Origin: Catenulispora sp. EB89
GTDB lineage: Bacteria > Actinomycetota > Actinomycetes > Streptomycetales > Catenulisporaceae
Assembly: GCF_041261445.1 (NCBI RefSeq)
Contig: NZ_JBGCCU010000003.1
Location: 186,001-250,000 of the forward strand
Length of the DNA: 64,000 nucleotides
Direction: 5' to 3'
Both the position numbers and the translations under genes were made by a program. The notes under the pieces were generated by a model, which was not told where the DNA came from, made no database searches, and saw nothing but the letters and a program-made list of their open reading frames with translations. Of this stretch, positions 17,602-27,800 are shown piece after piece; the first letter of the stretch is position 1, and each line of letters starts with the position of its first letter.

Positions 17602-18984
17602 ATGGAGACGACGCGACGCGGCCAGTGGCTGACGGACAGCCTGTTGGTGGCCGTTTACTTGGCGCTGATCGCGTCGGTCGTGCCGTATCTGCGGGAGTAC
17701 CACACGGCGACGGTTTCCACCGGGATAGGCAGCCCGGGGAACTGGATCCTGCCGCCGGGCGAGGTGCTGGTCAACACGACCTACCGCGCCGACGGCTGGC
17801 AGCGCTCGCTGCCGGCGCTGTGCACGATCATCCTGCTGCCGCTGTTCCGCCGCCGACCGCTGGTGTTCGCCGCCGTCACGAGCGTCGCGCAGGTATATGT
17901 CGGGTCCGTGTACGCCCCCGGCGACGCCCGCTACGCGCTGCTCATAGCGGTCGACATGTGCCTGGCGTCCATCGCGCTGGCCTGGCGGCGCCGTACGTCC
18001 GTCAAGGCCGCGCTCCTCATCCTGGCCGGCGGCATCACCGCCGTCGCCGCTTTCCCGCCAGGCGCCTCGGATCTGATGCCGACCCACGTGGTCGTCATCA
18101 CCTTGATGACCATGGTGTCCTGGCTGCTCGGCAGCTCGACGCGGGAGCGCCGGGCCGGCGTCGTCCGGCAGCGCGCCGACGCCGCGGCCCAGGCCGTGGC
18201 ACACGAGCGGCTGCGGATCGCCCGCGAACTGCACGACATGATCGCGCACAGCATCGGCATCATCGCCATCCAGGCCGGCATGGGGAACCGGGTCATCGGC
18301 ACGCAGCCGGTCGAGGCGCAGAAGGCGCTGCGCGCGATCGAGGAGACCAGCCGGGACACGCTGTCGCAGCTGCGGCGGACGCTCACCGCGCTGCGGCAGG
18401 GCGAGAACACCGACACCCCGACCGATCCGGCGCCGGGCCTGGCCGACCTGGACAAGCTGGTGGCCTCGACGAAGCACGCCGGCGTGCTGGCGATCGTCGA
18501 GCAGATCGGCATGCCGCGGCCGCTGCCCGGCGAGATCGACCTGGCGGCGTACCGGATCATCCAGGAGTCGGTGACGAACGTGGTGCGGCACTCCGGCGCC
18601 CGGACGTGCCGGGTCCGGGTGGAGTTCCAGGAGAGCGCGGTGGCGATCACGGTCGCGGACGACGGGCACGGCGTGCTGGGCTCCGGCGGCACCGGCTTCG
18701 GCCTGGTCGGGATGCGCGAGCGGGTGAGCCTGGTGCACGGGACGTTCAGCGCCGGGCCCCGGGTCGGCGGCGGGTTCCTGGTGAGTGCCACACTTCCGGT
18801 GCCGGGAGGCTTCGAGACGACATACACGTCCAGCACCATCGCGCAAAACAGCGACACCGGCCCCGACAGCGACACGGGCCCCGACACAGATCGCACCCTC
18901 GACTCCGATCGCCCCCGCGACACCGATCGCAGCCTCCCCGGCGCCCGACCCGCGCCCGACCCGAACCCGGCGGTGACCCCGTGA
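17602..18984 (+). CDS. NarL-type sensor histidine kinase
   Basis: A 460-residue membrane kinase with four to five hydrophobic segments, then the HisKA_3 box [20 protein letters not shown] (phospho-acceptor His near 211) and a HATPase domain ending [13 protein letters not shown] prefer the ATG at 17602, as the start at 17566 adds 12 basic residues and has no better ribosome site. The last 45 residues are a low-complexity tail rich in Asp, Ser and Thr ([14 protein letters not shown]). Its end overlaps the response regulator gene by four bases. Confidence 0.88.
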   Translation: METTRRGQWLTDSLLVAVYLALIASVVPYLREYHTATVSTGIGSPGNWILPPGEVLVNTTYRADGWQRSLPALCTIILLPLFRRRPLVFAAVTSVAQVYVGSVYAPGDARYALLIAVDMCLASIALAWRRRTSVKAALLILAGGITAVAAFPPGASDLMPTHVVVITLMTMVSWLLGSSTRERRAGVVRQRADAAAQAVAHERLRIARELHDMIAHSIGIIAIQAGMGNRVIGTQPVEAQKALRAIEETSRDTLSQLRRTLTALRQGENTDTPTDPAPGLADLDKLVASTKHAGVLAIVEQIGMPRPLPGEIDLAAYRIIQESVTNVVRHSGARTCRVRVEFQESAVAITVADDGHGVLGSGGTGFGLVGMRERVSLVHGTFSAGPRVGGGFLVSATLPVPGGFETTYTSSTIAQNSDTGPDSDTGPDTDRTLDSDRPRDTDRSLPGARPAPDPNPAVTP

Positions 18985-19706
18985 CCCTCGACCAGCCCGG
19001 CGACCTGAGCGCCGACCCCACCGCCGAGCGCACCCCGATCCGGGTGATCCTGGCCGACGACCAGCCGCTGATCCGCACGGGCCTGCGGGTCCTGATCAAC
19101 GACGCCCCGGACATCGAAGTCGTCGGCGAAGCCGGCACCGGCGCCGAAGCGGTCCGCCTGGCCGCCGCGCACACCCCGGACGTCGCCGTGATGGACATCC
19201 GCATGCCGGAAATGGACGGCATCGAGGCCACCCGCCGCATCACGGAGTCCACCGACACCACCCGCGTCCTGATGCTCACCACCTTCGACGACGACGAGTA
19301 CGTCTACCCGGCGCTCCGAGCAGGCGCCAGCGGCTTCCTGGTCAAGGACATGGCCCTGGACTCCATCCTGGACGCGGTCCGCGTCGTGGCCTCCGGCGAC
19401 GCCCTCATAGCACCGAGCGTCACCCGCAAACTGATCGCCGAGTTCGCGGTCCGCCCCGAACCCCCCGGCACCGCACCGAACCGAGGCAACAAGAACCTCC
19501 TGGACGGCGTCACCGAACGCGAACGCGAAGTCCTGACCCTCGTCGGCCGCGGCATGTCGAACAGCGAGATCGCCGAGGAACTGTTCATCAGCGCGGCCAC
19601 GGCCAAGGCGCACGTGGCGCGCCTGTTCACGAAGCTGGCGGCGCGGGACCGGGTGCAGCTGGTGATCACGGCTTACGAGGCGGGGTTGGTGGCGCCTTCG
19701 CGCTGA
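18981..19706 (+). CDS. NarL/LuxR-type response regulator
   Basis: A 241-residue regulator with a receiver domain ([13 protein letters not shown], phospho-acceptor Asp72 in [12 protein letters not shown]) and a C-terminal LuxR helix-turn-helix ([20 protein letters not shown]). The GTG at 18981 overlaps the kinase stop. With the kinase it probably regulates the divergent ABC-2 exporter. The coding sequence is directly followed by a long heptanucleotide repeat region. Confidence 0.92.
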   Translation: MTLDQPGDLSADPTAERTPIRVILADDQPLIRTGLRVLINDAPDIEVVGEAGTGAEAVRLAAAHTPDVAVMDIRMPEMDGIEATRRITESTDTTRVLMLTTFDDDEYVYPALRAGASGFLVKDMALDSILDAVRVVASGDALIAPSVTRKLIAEFAVRPEPPGTAPNRGNKNLLDGVTEREREVLTLVGRGMSNSEIAEELFISAATAKAHVARLFTKLAARDRVQLVITAYEAGLVAPSR

Positions 19707-20032
19707 TGCGGCAGGCGGCTCGCGATCGCTGGCGGCTCGCGATCGCTGGCGGCTGGCTGCTGGCTTGCTGGCGGCTGGCGGCTGGCGGCTGGCGGCTGGC
19801 GGCTGGCGATCGTGGCAGCTTGCGGCTGGCTGCTTGCGGCTGGCTGCTGGCTGCTGGCTGCTGGCTGCTGGCTGCTGGCTGCTGGCTGCTGGCTGCTGGC
19901 TGCTGGCTGCTGGCTGCTGGCTGCTGGCGATCGTGGCAGCTTGCGGCATCAGTTGGCTAGTGGCTGGCTGCGGGTAGCTCGTGGCTCGTGGTTCGTAGCT
20001 CGTGGCTCGTGATCCCTACACCGATCACCCGC
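19707..20032. repeat. Heptanucleotide tandem repeat block between convergent genes
   Basis: This 326-base gene-free stretch is almost wholly repetitive. About 19,770-19,808 is built of GGCGGCT units and 19,840-19,927 of about twelve GGCTGCT units. The second array is bracketed by two copies of GGCGATCGTGGCAGCTTGCG (near 19,804 and 19,926). The end (19,975-20,010) has shorter CGTGGCTCGTGG-like repeats. A seven-base unit is not a multiple of three, so every frame gives low-complexity peptide. I see no gene, and it may act as a transcription block between the two convergent genes. Confidence 0.85.
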
Positions 20033-20605
20033 TCAAAGCGCCGCGCCCATCACCTTCGGCATCTGCTGCTCCGCGATCTGCTTGCACACCGCCGCCGATG
20101 CCCCCGGCGCGGTCCCCTTCGCCATCGGCACCGTGAGCATCACCTCGGCGTTGTTCTTCACCTGCTCGACCGTGCACGTGCTCGCGGCGAAGTCCAGCGA
20201 TCCGTAGGCGATGTCCGGCGTCAGCGTCGTGAGCTGGTTGTGCCCGAAGATGTCCCGCGCCCGCCACGCGCCGTCGTGGACCTGCTTGTCCGGGTACTGA
20301 TTCGTGGTCAGCGGGTCCATGGTGCTCTTCTGGTACAGGTCCACCTCGACGAAGGTCACGCCGTCCGCCGTCTCGCACCGGATGTTCGTGTACGCCGGGT
20401 CCAGCCCGTGGAAGGGCGCTGCGTGCGTCACGTTCTGCGCGACGTGGAATGTCGGCTTACCCTGCACCGCGCCGGCGAGCTTGTCACACGTCGGCAGCGC
20501 CGTGTAGTCGCTCGTCCCGCCGCCGCGCAGGAGCAGCGCGGTCGTCGTCCCGGCTACGGCCAGGACGACGACGGCGCCGACGATCCCCCATGTTTTAGCG
20601 CTCAC
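20033..20605 (-). CDS. Membrane-anchored or secreted hypothetical protein
   Basis: A 190-residue protein starting at GTG. One N-terminal hydrophobic segment (WGIVGAVVVLAVAGTTTALLL) is followed by an extracytoplasmic domain with four cysteines (TCDKL, RCETA, STCTVE, VCKQI), which could form two disulfides. I do not recognise the family. It begins eight bases after the end of the GH59 gene on the same strand, so both may be on one transcript. Confidence 0.6.
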   Translation of the reverse strand: MSAKTWGIVGAVVVLAVAGTTTALLLRGGGTSDYTALPTCDKLAGAVQGKPTFHVAQNVTHAAPFHGLDPAYTNIRCETADGVTFVEVDLYQKSTMDPLTTNQYPDKQVHDGAWRARDIFGHNQLTTLTPDIAYGSLDFAASTCTVEQVKNNAEVMLTVPMAKGTAPGASAAVCKQIAEQQMPKVMGAAL

Positions 20606-20613
20606 TCACCGGA

Positions 20614-23025
20614 TTATGGCACCGTCCACTGCTGGTTAACGCCGTCGTTGCAGTCCCAGATCTCCAGTTGCGTGTAGTTCGCGGTGTTGAACGCCGGGTC
20701 GTCCAGGCACTTGCCGGATCCCACGCTCACCAGCTCGCCGTTCGACTGCGGCACCCACTGTTGGTTCGTCCCGCCGTTGCAGTCCCACAGCTCCACCAGC
20801 GTGCCGTTGGCCGTGTTGTTGCCGGTCACGTCCAGGCACTTGCCGCTGGCCCCGTTGAGCTGCAGGTAGCCGTTGGCCCAGAACCAGTTCTGCGCCGCGC
20901 TGTTGTTGCAGTCGTACATCTGGACGTGGGTCCCGTCGGCCGTCGAGCCGGCGTTGTCGTCCAGGCACTTGCCGGCCTCCGCCGACGGAACCGGGCCCAG
21001 GTGCACGACCTGCGAGGAGCCCGGCGTGATGGAGAAGTTCGAGAACTCGTCCGTCTGGTACCCGGTCACGCCGAGCCCGGCCTGGCCGTTGGTCCAGGTC
21101 CCGTCGTTGACGCTGCCTACGGCGTTGCCGTCTACCGACGCGGTCAGCGTCGAGCCGTTCAGCTGGAAGGCGACCGTGTGCCACTTGTTCAGGCCGAGCG
21201 CGGAGGTCGTCCCGCTGGCCAGCGTCGTGAAGTTCCACGCGGTGTCGCTCTTCACGATCGACCACGCACCGGAGTCGCTGACCCGCAGGTGGTAGGCGTT
21301 CAGGCCGTTGTTGTTCGTGCCCTGCAGGTTCGCGCGGCCGATCAGCTCCACGCTGCTGGACTGCTCGAACAGCGCGTCGGTCTTGACCGTGTAGTTCGAC
21401 CAGGTCTGGTCGCCGATCAGCGTGTACGGCGCGTCGTACGACTCGCCGGTCCAGCGGATCGGCTGGTACGCCGCCATCTGCCGCAGGCACGACCCGGAAC
21501 GGCCGCCACCGCACGCCGTGGTCGCGAAGGCCCCGTTCATGTCCGAGAAGTAGAGCGGCGAGGTCGTGGTGGCCGGGGTGTTGAAGTTGTTCGTGTACGG
21601 CAGCGGCATCGCCGACGCGGCCGGCGGCGACGTGACGCCCTTGCCCTGGCCGGTCGTGGTGGTGAAGGTGTAGACGTAGCCGGGCTGCAGGGTCACCGTG
21701 TAGGACCCGCCGGACGGCGTGACGTCACCGCTGTGCACGAACCAGTCCGAGGAGCTGCCGGAGTTCACGTTGGTCTGCCACACGTGCACGGCCCCGGTCG
21801 ACAGCCCGCCGGCCACGTTCACCGTCATCGTCTGCGCGGCCGTGGCGTCCATGGTCTCCACCACGGTGCTGTAGTCGCTGCCGTTCGACGACTTCAGCGA
21901 CACGTAGCTGCCGTTGGCCCGGTTCCCGCCGAGGAACCCGCTGCCGGAGTCCAGGTACTTCCAGCCCGGCGCGGTGAACTGCGAGGTCTGCGCCATGACC
22001 CAGGTGGTCTTGCCGATGTAGTAGTTCCCGGACCACGGCTGGTTCGCGATCCCCAGGCCCTGGTCGGCGTAGTGCAGGTTCGGGTAGATCGCGGACACCA
22101 GCGGCCAGTTGATGTACGCGGTCATCTTGCCGTCGATGTAGTCCCGGTTCAGGGCGCGCGCGACACTCGGGGCACCGAACGTGGAACTGCCGTCCGTCGA
22201 CTCCGAGCCGTTCTCACTGGCCCACAACGGCTTGTTGAGGTTCAACGCGTTCTGCGTGCTGTTGCACGACAGGAAAGCGCTGCCGTAACCGCAGGGGTAG
22301 TGGACGCCGACGACGTCCACGGCGTTGTTGAAGCTCGAGTCCGAGGTCATGCTGTCCGCGACGTTCCACTGGTCGTCGGCCGCGACCACCTTCGTGGACC
22401 CGTAGCCGTGCGAGTTCAGCGCGCTCTTGAGGTTCTCGTACCAGCCGGTGTTGTAGCCCTTCTCGTTCCAGCCGCCGAGGTAGTCGACGGTCAGGTTGTG
22501 CTGGGCCGCGCAGCCGAACCAGTCCATCAGATAGTTGATGGTGTCGGTGGACCAGAAGCCGCCGTTGATCCAGCCCGGGGCACCCCAGGCCAGACCGTAG
22601 ATCTTGATGTTCGGGTTCCGGGCCTTGGCCTGCTCCGCGAGCCACCACTCGTAGCCCTGGTTGCAGTCCACGACGCCACGGCTGTGCTCGTGCGAGGCCT
22701 CGGCCCCGTCGGTGGAGTTCGTGTCACCGCCGATCTCGATCTTGAGGATCTGCAGCGAGGCCCCGTACCCGGGCTTGAACAGGTAGTCCAGGATCTGACT
22801 GCGCTCGGGCTCGGGGTAGTCGACCAGCAGGCGGGAGTTGCCCCCGCCGCCGCTGATCGCCCCGATGCCGTCGAAGGTGCGGCCCGTGGAGCCGCCGTCG
22901 ACGGTGACGGCGGTGGAGGTGGCCGCGTGCGCCGCCGGGGAGGCGACGGCCCAGCCGGTCAGGACGCTGAGGAGGAGGATGAAGACGGCGGCGAGCGCGG
23001 TGCGTTGTCTTGCAGCGGGGGACAT
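20614..23025 (-). CDS. Secreted GH59-type galactosidase with C-terminal ricin-B lectin domain
   Basis: An 803-residue secreted protein. A signal peptide (about 1-35, ending ASPAAHAA) leads to a GH59/galactocerebrosidase-like barrel with candidate catalytic glutamates in GGWNEKGYN (Glu188) and WASENGSES (Glu271). A beta-sandwich follows, then a ricin-type beta-trefoil (about 665-803) with three QxW repeats (QNWFW, QQWVP, QQWTVP). It probably trims beta-galactosides from glycolipids or plant glycans outside the cell. I chose the ATG at 23023-23025, since GGAG lies seven bases upstream and the signal peptide then starts correctly. A longer start at 23,079 would spoil it. Confidence 0.86.
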   Translation of the reverse strand: MSPAARQRTALAAVFILLLSVLTGWAVASPAAHAATSTAVTVDGGSTGRTFDGIGAISGGGGNSRLLVDYPEPERSQILDYLFKPGYGASLQILKIEIGGDTNSTDGAEASHEHSRGVVDCNQGYEWWLAEQAKARNPNIKIYGLAWGAPGWINGGFWSTDTINYLMDWFGCAAQHNLTVDYLGGWNEKGYNTGWYENLKSALNSHGYGSTKVVAADDQWNVADSMTSDSSFNNAVDVVGVHYPCGYGSAFLSCNSTQNALNLNKPLWASENGSESTDGSSTFGAPSVARALNRDYIDGKMTAYINWPLVSAIYPNLHYADQGLGIANQPWSGNYYIGKTTWVMAQTSQFTAPGWKYLDSGSGFLGGNRANGSYVSLKSSNGSDYSTVVETMDATAAQTMTVNVAGGLSTGAVHVWQTNVNSGSSSDWFVHSGDVTPSGGSYTVTLQPGYVYTFTTTTGQGKGVTSPPAASAMPLPYTNNFNTPATTTSPLYFSDMNGAFATTACGGGRSGSCLRQMAAYQPIRWTGESYDAPYTLIGDQTWSNYTVKTDALFEQSSSVELIGRANLQGTNNNGLNAYHLRVSDSGAWSIVKSDTAWNFTTLASGTTSALGLNKWHTVAFQLNGSTLTASVDGNAVGSVNDGTWTNGQAGLGVTGYQTDEFSNFSITPGSSQVVHLGPVPSAEAGKCLDDNAGSTADGTHVQMYDCNNSAAQNWFWANGYLQLNGASGKCLDVTGNNTANGTLVELWDCNGGTNQQWVPQSNGELVSVGSGKCLDDPAFNTANYTQLEIWDCNDGVNQQWTVP

Positions 23026-23079
23026 GAGCACGCTCCAACAAATTCGACTACGAATAAACGCCATCGATCGCAGTCGCAC

Positions 23080-23108
23080 AGGCTAAGCGCAACGTCACCC
23101 ATCGTCAA
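23080..23108 (-). promoter_or_regulatory. Candidate promoter for the GH59 gene
   Basis: Reading leftward, TTGACG (23103-23108) and TAGCCT (23080-23085) are separated by 17 bases, which matches a housekeeping actinomycete promoter. The -10 box is 55 bases from the chosen start codon. Confidence 0.5.
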
Positions 23109-23122
23109 CATCGCCGACACAA

Positions 23123-23162
23123 TCCGTCGAGAACCCGGCTCGAGTCCGTCGAGAACCCGGCT
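23123..23162. repeat. Two direct repeats upstream of the GH59 promoter
   Basis: TCCGTCGAGAACCCGGCT occurs at 23123-23140 and again, identical, at 23145-23162. The centres are 22 bases apart, about two helical turns, just upstream of the candidate promoter. This looks like a paired regulator site, though the protein is unknown. Confidence 0.6.
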
Positions 23163-23284
23163 TGAGGCGGCATTGACAGAACTCTTACATGTACTTACTG
23201 TCCGTGAGGGTTGCCCGGCGATCCACGCCCGGAGAAAGCTGAGCGTCGGGGCGGGGAACTGGTCCGCCTGCCCCGGCGCTCGAA

Positions 23285-24118
23285 TCACTCAGCGGTCGGC
23301 CCCGACGCCGTGACCAGGTGCCGGATCCGCTCGTTCGTCGCCGGATCGGCGGACGCGACGAACGGCAGCGCGTTCCCGCCCTCCAGCCGCACCGGCGCCC
23401 CGTCCAGCGCCGCGACGTGCCCGCCGGCCTCGGCGACCAGCAGCATCCCGGCGGCGTGGTCCCAGCAGTACTCCCAGGTCAGCACCATCGCCGAGCGCGC
23501 GCCGGCGGCCAGGTCCAGGTACTCGATCCCGCACGCGTCGAAGTACCGGACGTCCAGGCCCGCGTCGCGCATCGCGTCGACGCCGCGGCCGTAGCCGTGC
23601 GGCCACCAGACCGGGTGGCTGGTGGTGATCGGCAGGGTCGGGGCTGCGGGATCAGAAATCTGCGCGACGTGGACCACCTGGCCGTCGACCCGCGCTCCGT
23701 GCTCCGCCAGCGCCGTGCCGATCCGGCCCAGAACCGGCGCGTAGGACCACGACGCCAGCAACTCGCCGCCCGCGGCCAGCGCCACCAACGTGGAGAACCG
23801 CGCGGAGCCGGCGACGAAGTTGCGCGTGCCGTCGATCGGGTCGACGATCCACACCGGCGCGCTGCCGGTCAGGGCGTCCAGCATCGAGGCGTCCTCGGAG
23901 ACCGCCTCCTCCCCGACCACCACCGACCCGGGCAGGAACGCCGTCAGGCGCTCCCGCAGCAGGTCCTCGGCCTCCCGGTCGGCGACGGTGACCGGGTCCA
24001 TCGGGCCCTTCATGGCGACGTCGGAGTCCTTCAGGCTCCGGAAGCGCGGCAGGACCGCTTTCTCGTTGACGGAACGGATGATGTCTTCCACTACTGCCAG
24101 TTCCGCGAAGGAAATCAC
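23285..24118 (-). CDS. Inositol monophosphatase family protein
   Basis: A 277-residue phosphatase with metal-binding motifs GEEAV, DPIDGTRNF (about 93-101) and the late WDHAAG motif (about 218). These are the hallmarks of the inositol monophosphatase/histidinol-phosphatase/CysQ superfamily. It dephosphorylates a small sugar or inositol phosphate in the cytoplasm. Which one is not clear; a histidinol-phosphatase role is possible. It lies 48 bases after the nitroreductase gene on the same strand. Confidence 0.88.
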   Translation of the reverse strand: MISFAELAVVEDIIRSVNEKAVLPRFRSLKDSDVAMKGPMDPVTVADREAEDLLRERLTAFLPGSVVVGEEAVSEDASMLDALTGSAPVWIVDPIDGTRNFVAGSARFSTLVALAAGGELLASWSYAPVLGRIGTALAEHGARVDGQVVHVAQISDPAAPTLPITTSHPVWWPHGYGRGVDAMRDAGLDVRYFDACGIEYLDLAAGARSAMVLTWEYCWDHAAGMLLVAEAGGHVAALDGAPVRLEGGNALPFVASADPATNERIRHLVTASGPTAE

Positions 24119-24166
24119 AGATCCACTCTCGCAGAGACTGTGCCGGCCGCGTCAGTGGCGGCGTCG

Positions 24167-24823
24167 TCAAACGGCGGCGTTCTCGGTGGCAGCGTCGGCG
24201 TCCGTGGCAGCGTCGGCCTCCGCGCGCCAGCGTCCGCGATGCGCGATGTCCTCGACGGTGCGCCGCTTGATCGTCTTGCGCGACGTCTTCTGCCGGGCGT
24301 CCCGGTCCTGGTCCGGATGCCCGATCGCGACCGCACCGATCGGCGTGAAGTCCGCCGGGATCCCGAACTCGGCGCGCACGTTGTCGTTCGAGCCCGGCGG
24401 GATCCCGAAGTACAGCGCCCCGAGGTTTTCCTCGACCACCGCGAGCAGGAGCAGCATCGTCAGCATGCCGGTGTCGATGTGCCAGAACGGAACCGGCCAG
24501 CGCGCCTCGTCCCGGTCGGTCCAGCCCTTGTCGGGGCGTGCGTACCGGTCGATGTAGATCTCCTTGTTGGAGCAGGGGATCACGATCATCTGCGCGTTGC
24601 GCAGCGGCGTGCCGGCGTACTCGTCCTCCGGGTCCATCGCCTTCCAGAACGCGGCGCGGTCCTCGGCGGACTCCAGCACGAGCATCGCATAGCCCTGCGA
24701 GAACCCGGCGGACGGAGCCCGGTTCGCCGCGAGCAGCAGGCGCTCGCTCACCTCCGGGGCGATCGGCTCGGTCGTGAACGCCCGGACCATCTTCCGCTTC
24801 CGGATCACATCCTGGAACTCCAT
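24167..24823 (-). CDS. Nitroreductase family protein
   Basis: A 218-residue flavin-dependent oxidoreductase that begins EFQDVIRKRKMVRAFTTEPI and holds the FMN-contacting ANRAPSAGFSQGY segment. The C-terminal 25 residues are Ala/Asp-rich and low-complexity. The ATG at 24821-24823 starts two bases after the dnaE stop and has a GGGGGAG site within the dnaE end, so the genes are probably coupled. The substrate is unknown. Confidence 0.85.
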   Translation of the reverse strand: MEFQDVIRKRKMVRAFTTEPIAPEVSERLLLAANRAPSAGFSQGYAMLVLESAEDRAAFWKAMDPEDEYAGTPLRNAQMIVIPCSNKEIYIDRYARPDKGWTDRDEARWPVPFWHIDTGMLTMLLLLAVVEENLGALYFGIPPGSNDNVRAEFGIPADFTPIGAVAIGHPDQDRDARQKTSRKTIKRRTVEDIAHRGRWRAEADAATDADAATENAAV

Positions 24824-24825
24824 GC

Positions 24826-27800
24826 TCACTCCCCCGCTTGCGAGGGATCGGCGCCGAAGCACCCGGCACCCAGCAGGACCTTGAGATCGGAGCTCAGCGC
24901 CGGCGAGTTCGCGACCCGCAGGTTGTCGCCGAGCTGGTAGCGGATGACCTTCTCGTCGTGGCTCTTCAGGTGCATGCGCACCGGGGTGGTGCCGGGGTGC
25001 CGGGTGAGGATCCGCTTGAGGCGCTCCACGGTCGCCGGGATCACCCGGGACTCCGAGACGTGCAGGACCACCGGGGCGCTGCTGCCGGCCCCGGAGATGT
25101 CCAGGACGGCGACCTCCATCGCGATCAGCTTCGGCACCTCGTCGCGCTTGTCCAGCCGGCCCTTCACCACGACCACCGCGTCCTCGGCCAGCTGCGTGGA
25201 GTACAGCTGGTAGGTCTGCGGGAAGAACATCGTCTCGATGCCGCCCTCGAGGTCCTCGATGGAGGCCGCGGCCCAGGTGTTGCCCTGCTTGGTGACCTTG
25301 CGGGCCAGGCCGGCGACCAGGCCGGCGATGGTGACGATCGAGCCGTCGCCGCGGTCGTTCTCCCCGGTGAGCGAGGCGATCGAGCAGTCGGCCTTGGACG
25401 CCAGCAGGTTCTCCACCCCGGACAGCGGGTGGTCCGAGACGTACAGACCCAGCATCTCCCGCTCGAAGCCGAGCAGGACCTTCTTGTCCCACTCGATGTC
25501 GGAGAAGGTCATCTCGACGCCGCCGGTGATGGCGTCCTGGCCGCCGTCCAGCAGCGAGCCGAACAGCGAGTCCTGGCCCAGCGCCTCCTGCTTCTTGACG
25601 TCCACCACCGAGTCGATCGCGCGCTCGTGCTGCTCGATCAGGCCGCGGCGGGAGTGCCCCAGGGAGTCGAAGGCGCCGGCCTTGATCAGCGATTCGATGG
25701 TCCTCTTGTTGCAGACCGGGAGGTCCACCTTGGCCAGGAAGTCGTTGAACGAGGTGAAGCGGCCCTTGGCCTTGCGGGTGGCGATGATCGAGGAGACCAC
25801 GTTCTCGCCGACGTTGCGGATCGCGCCGAGCCCGAAGCGGATGTCGGTGCCGACCGGGGTGAACTGGTGCAGCGAGTCGTTGACGTCCGGCGGCAGCACC
25901 TTGATGCCCATCCGGCGGCACTCGGCCAGGTAGATCGCCGAGCGGTCCTTGTCGGTGGCCGTCGAGGTGAGCAGCGCGGCCATGTATTCGGCCGGGTAGT
26001 GGGCTTTCAGGTACGCGGTCTGATAAGCGATGAAGCCGTAGGCGACGGAGTGCGACTTGTTGAACGCGTAGTCGGCGAACGGGACCAGGACGTCCCACAC
26101 CGCCTTGGTGGCCTGGGCCGAATAGCCGTTGTCGGCCATGCCCTTCTCGAAGCCCACGTACTCCTTGTCGAGGACTTCCTTCTTCTTCTTGCCCATGGCC
26201 CGGCGGAGCAGGTCCGCTTGGGCCAGGGAGTAGCCGGCGAGCACCCGCGCGGCGGCCATCACCTGCTCCTGATAGATGATCAGGCCGTAGCTGACGCCGA
26301 GGACCTCCTTGAGCGGGTCCTCCAGCTCCGGGTGGATCGGGGTGATCGGCTGCCGGTTGTTCTTGCGCTCGGCGTAGTTGATGTGCGAGTTCGCACCCAT
26401 CGGCCCCGGCCGGTACAGGGCGATGATGGCCGAGACGTCTTCGAAGTTGTCCGGGCGCATCTGCCGCAGCAGCGAGCGCAGCGGGCCGCCGTCGAGCTGG
26501 AACACGCCCAGCGTGTCGCCCTTGCACAGCAGCTCGTAGGTGAGCGGGTCGTCGAGCGGGAACTCCAGCGTGTTGAGCTTCTTGCCGGTGGTGGTCTCGA
26601 CGTTGTTCAGGGCGTCGGTGATGATCGTCAGGTTCCTGAGACCCAGGAAGTCCATCTTGATCAGGCCGATTTCCTCGCAGGTCGGGTAGTCGAACTGCGT
26701 GATGATGACGCCGTCGGCGGGGCGCATCATGACCGGCACGTGGTCGGTGATGCTCTCCGGGGAGATGATGACGCCGGCCGCGTGCACCCCGGGCTGGCGG
26801 ATCAGGCCCTCGACGCCGCGGCCGGTGTCGATGACCTTCTTGACGTCCGCGTCCTGCTCGTACATCCCGCGGATCTCGCCGGCCTCGCCGTAGCGCGGGT
26901 GGTTGCTGTCGAACACGCCGCTCAGCGGCATCGACTTGCCCATCACGTCCGGCGGCATCGCCTTGGTGATGCGGTCTCCCATCGCGAACGGGTATCCCAG
27001 GATCCGGCTGGAGTCCTTGATCGCCGCCTTCGCCTTGATCCGGCCGAAGGTGGCGATCATCGCGACCTTGTCCTCGCCGTACTTCTCGGTGACGTAGCGG
27101 ATCACGTCCGAGCGGCGGCGGTCGTCGAAGTCGATGTCGATGTCGGGCGGGGTGACGCGGTCCGGGTTCAGGAACCGCTCGAACAGCAGGTCGAACGGGA
27201 TCGGGTCGACGTCGGTGATGCCCAGCGACCACGCGACCAGCGAGCCTGCGGCCGAACCGCGGCCGGGACCCACGGCGATGCCGTTGTCCTTGGCCCAGTT
27301 GATGAAGTCCGCGACCACGATGAAGTAGGACGGGAAGCCCATCGACAGGATGACGTCGAGCTCGAACTCGAGGCGGTCGTGGTAGGTCTTCTGATCCGGG
27401 ATCCCGGCCGGGAAGCGCTTGTTCAGTCCTTCGTAGGCGAGCTGGCGGAACCACTCGTCCTCGGTCATCCCCGCCGGCGGGTCCAGGCGCGGCATCAGGT
27501 TCCGGTAGGAGAACATCCCCTCCGGGTTCACCTTCTCCGCGATCAGCAGCGTGTTCCGGCAGCCTTCCTGCCAGATCTCGTCGGTGGCGGCGATCGCCCG
27601 CATCTCGTCGGCGGACTTCAGGTAGTAGCCGTCGCCGCCGAACCGGAAGCGGTCGGGGTCGGCGATGTTCGAGGCGGTCTGGATGCACAGCAGCGCGTCG
27701 TGCGCGGTGGACTCGTGCTGGTAGGTGTAGTGCGAGTCGTTGGTGACCACCGGCGGGATGTTGAGCTTGCGGCCGATCTCCAGCAGGCCCTCGCGGACCC

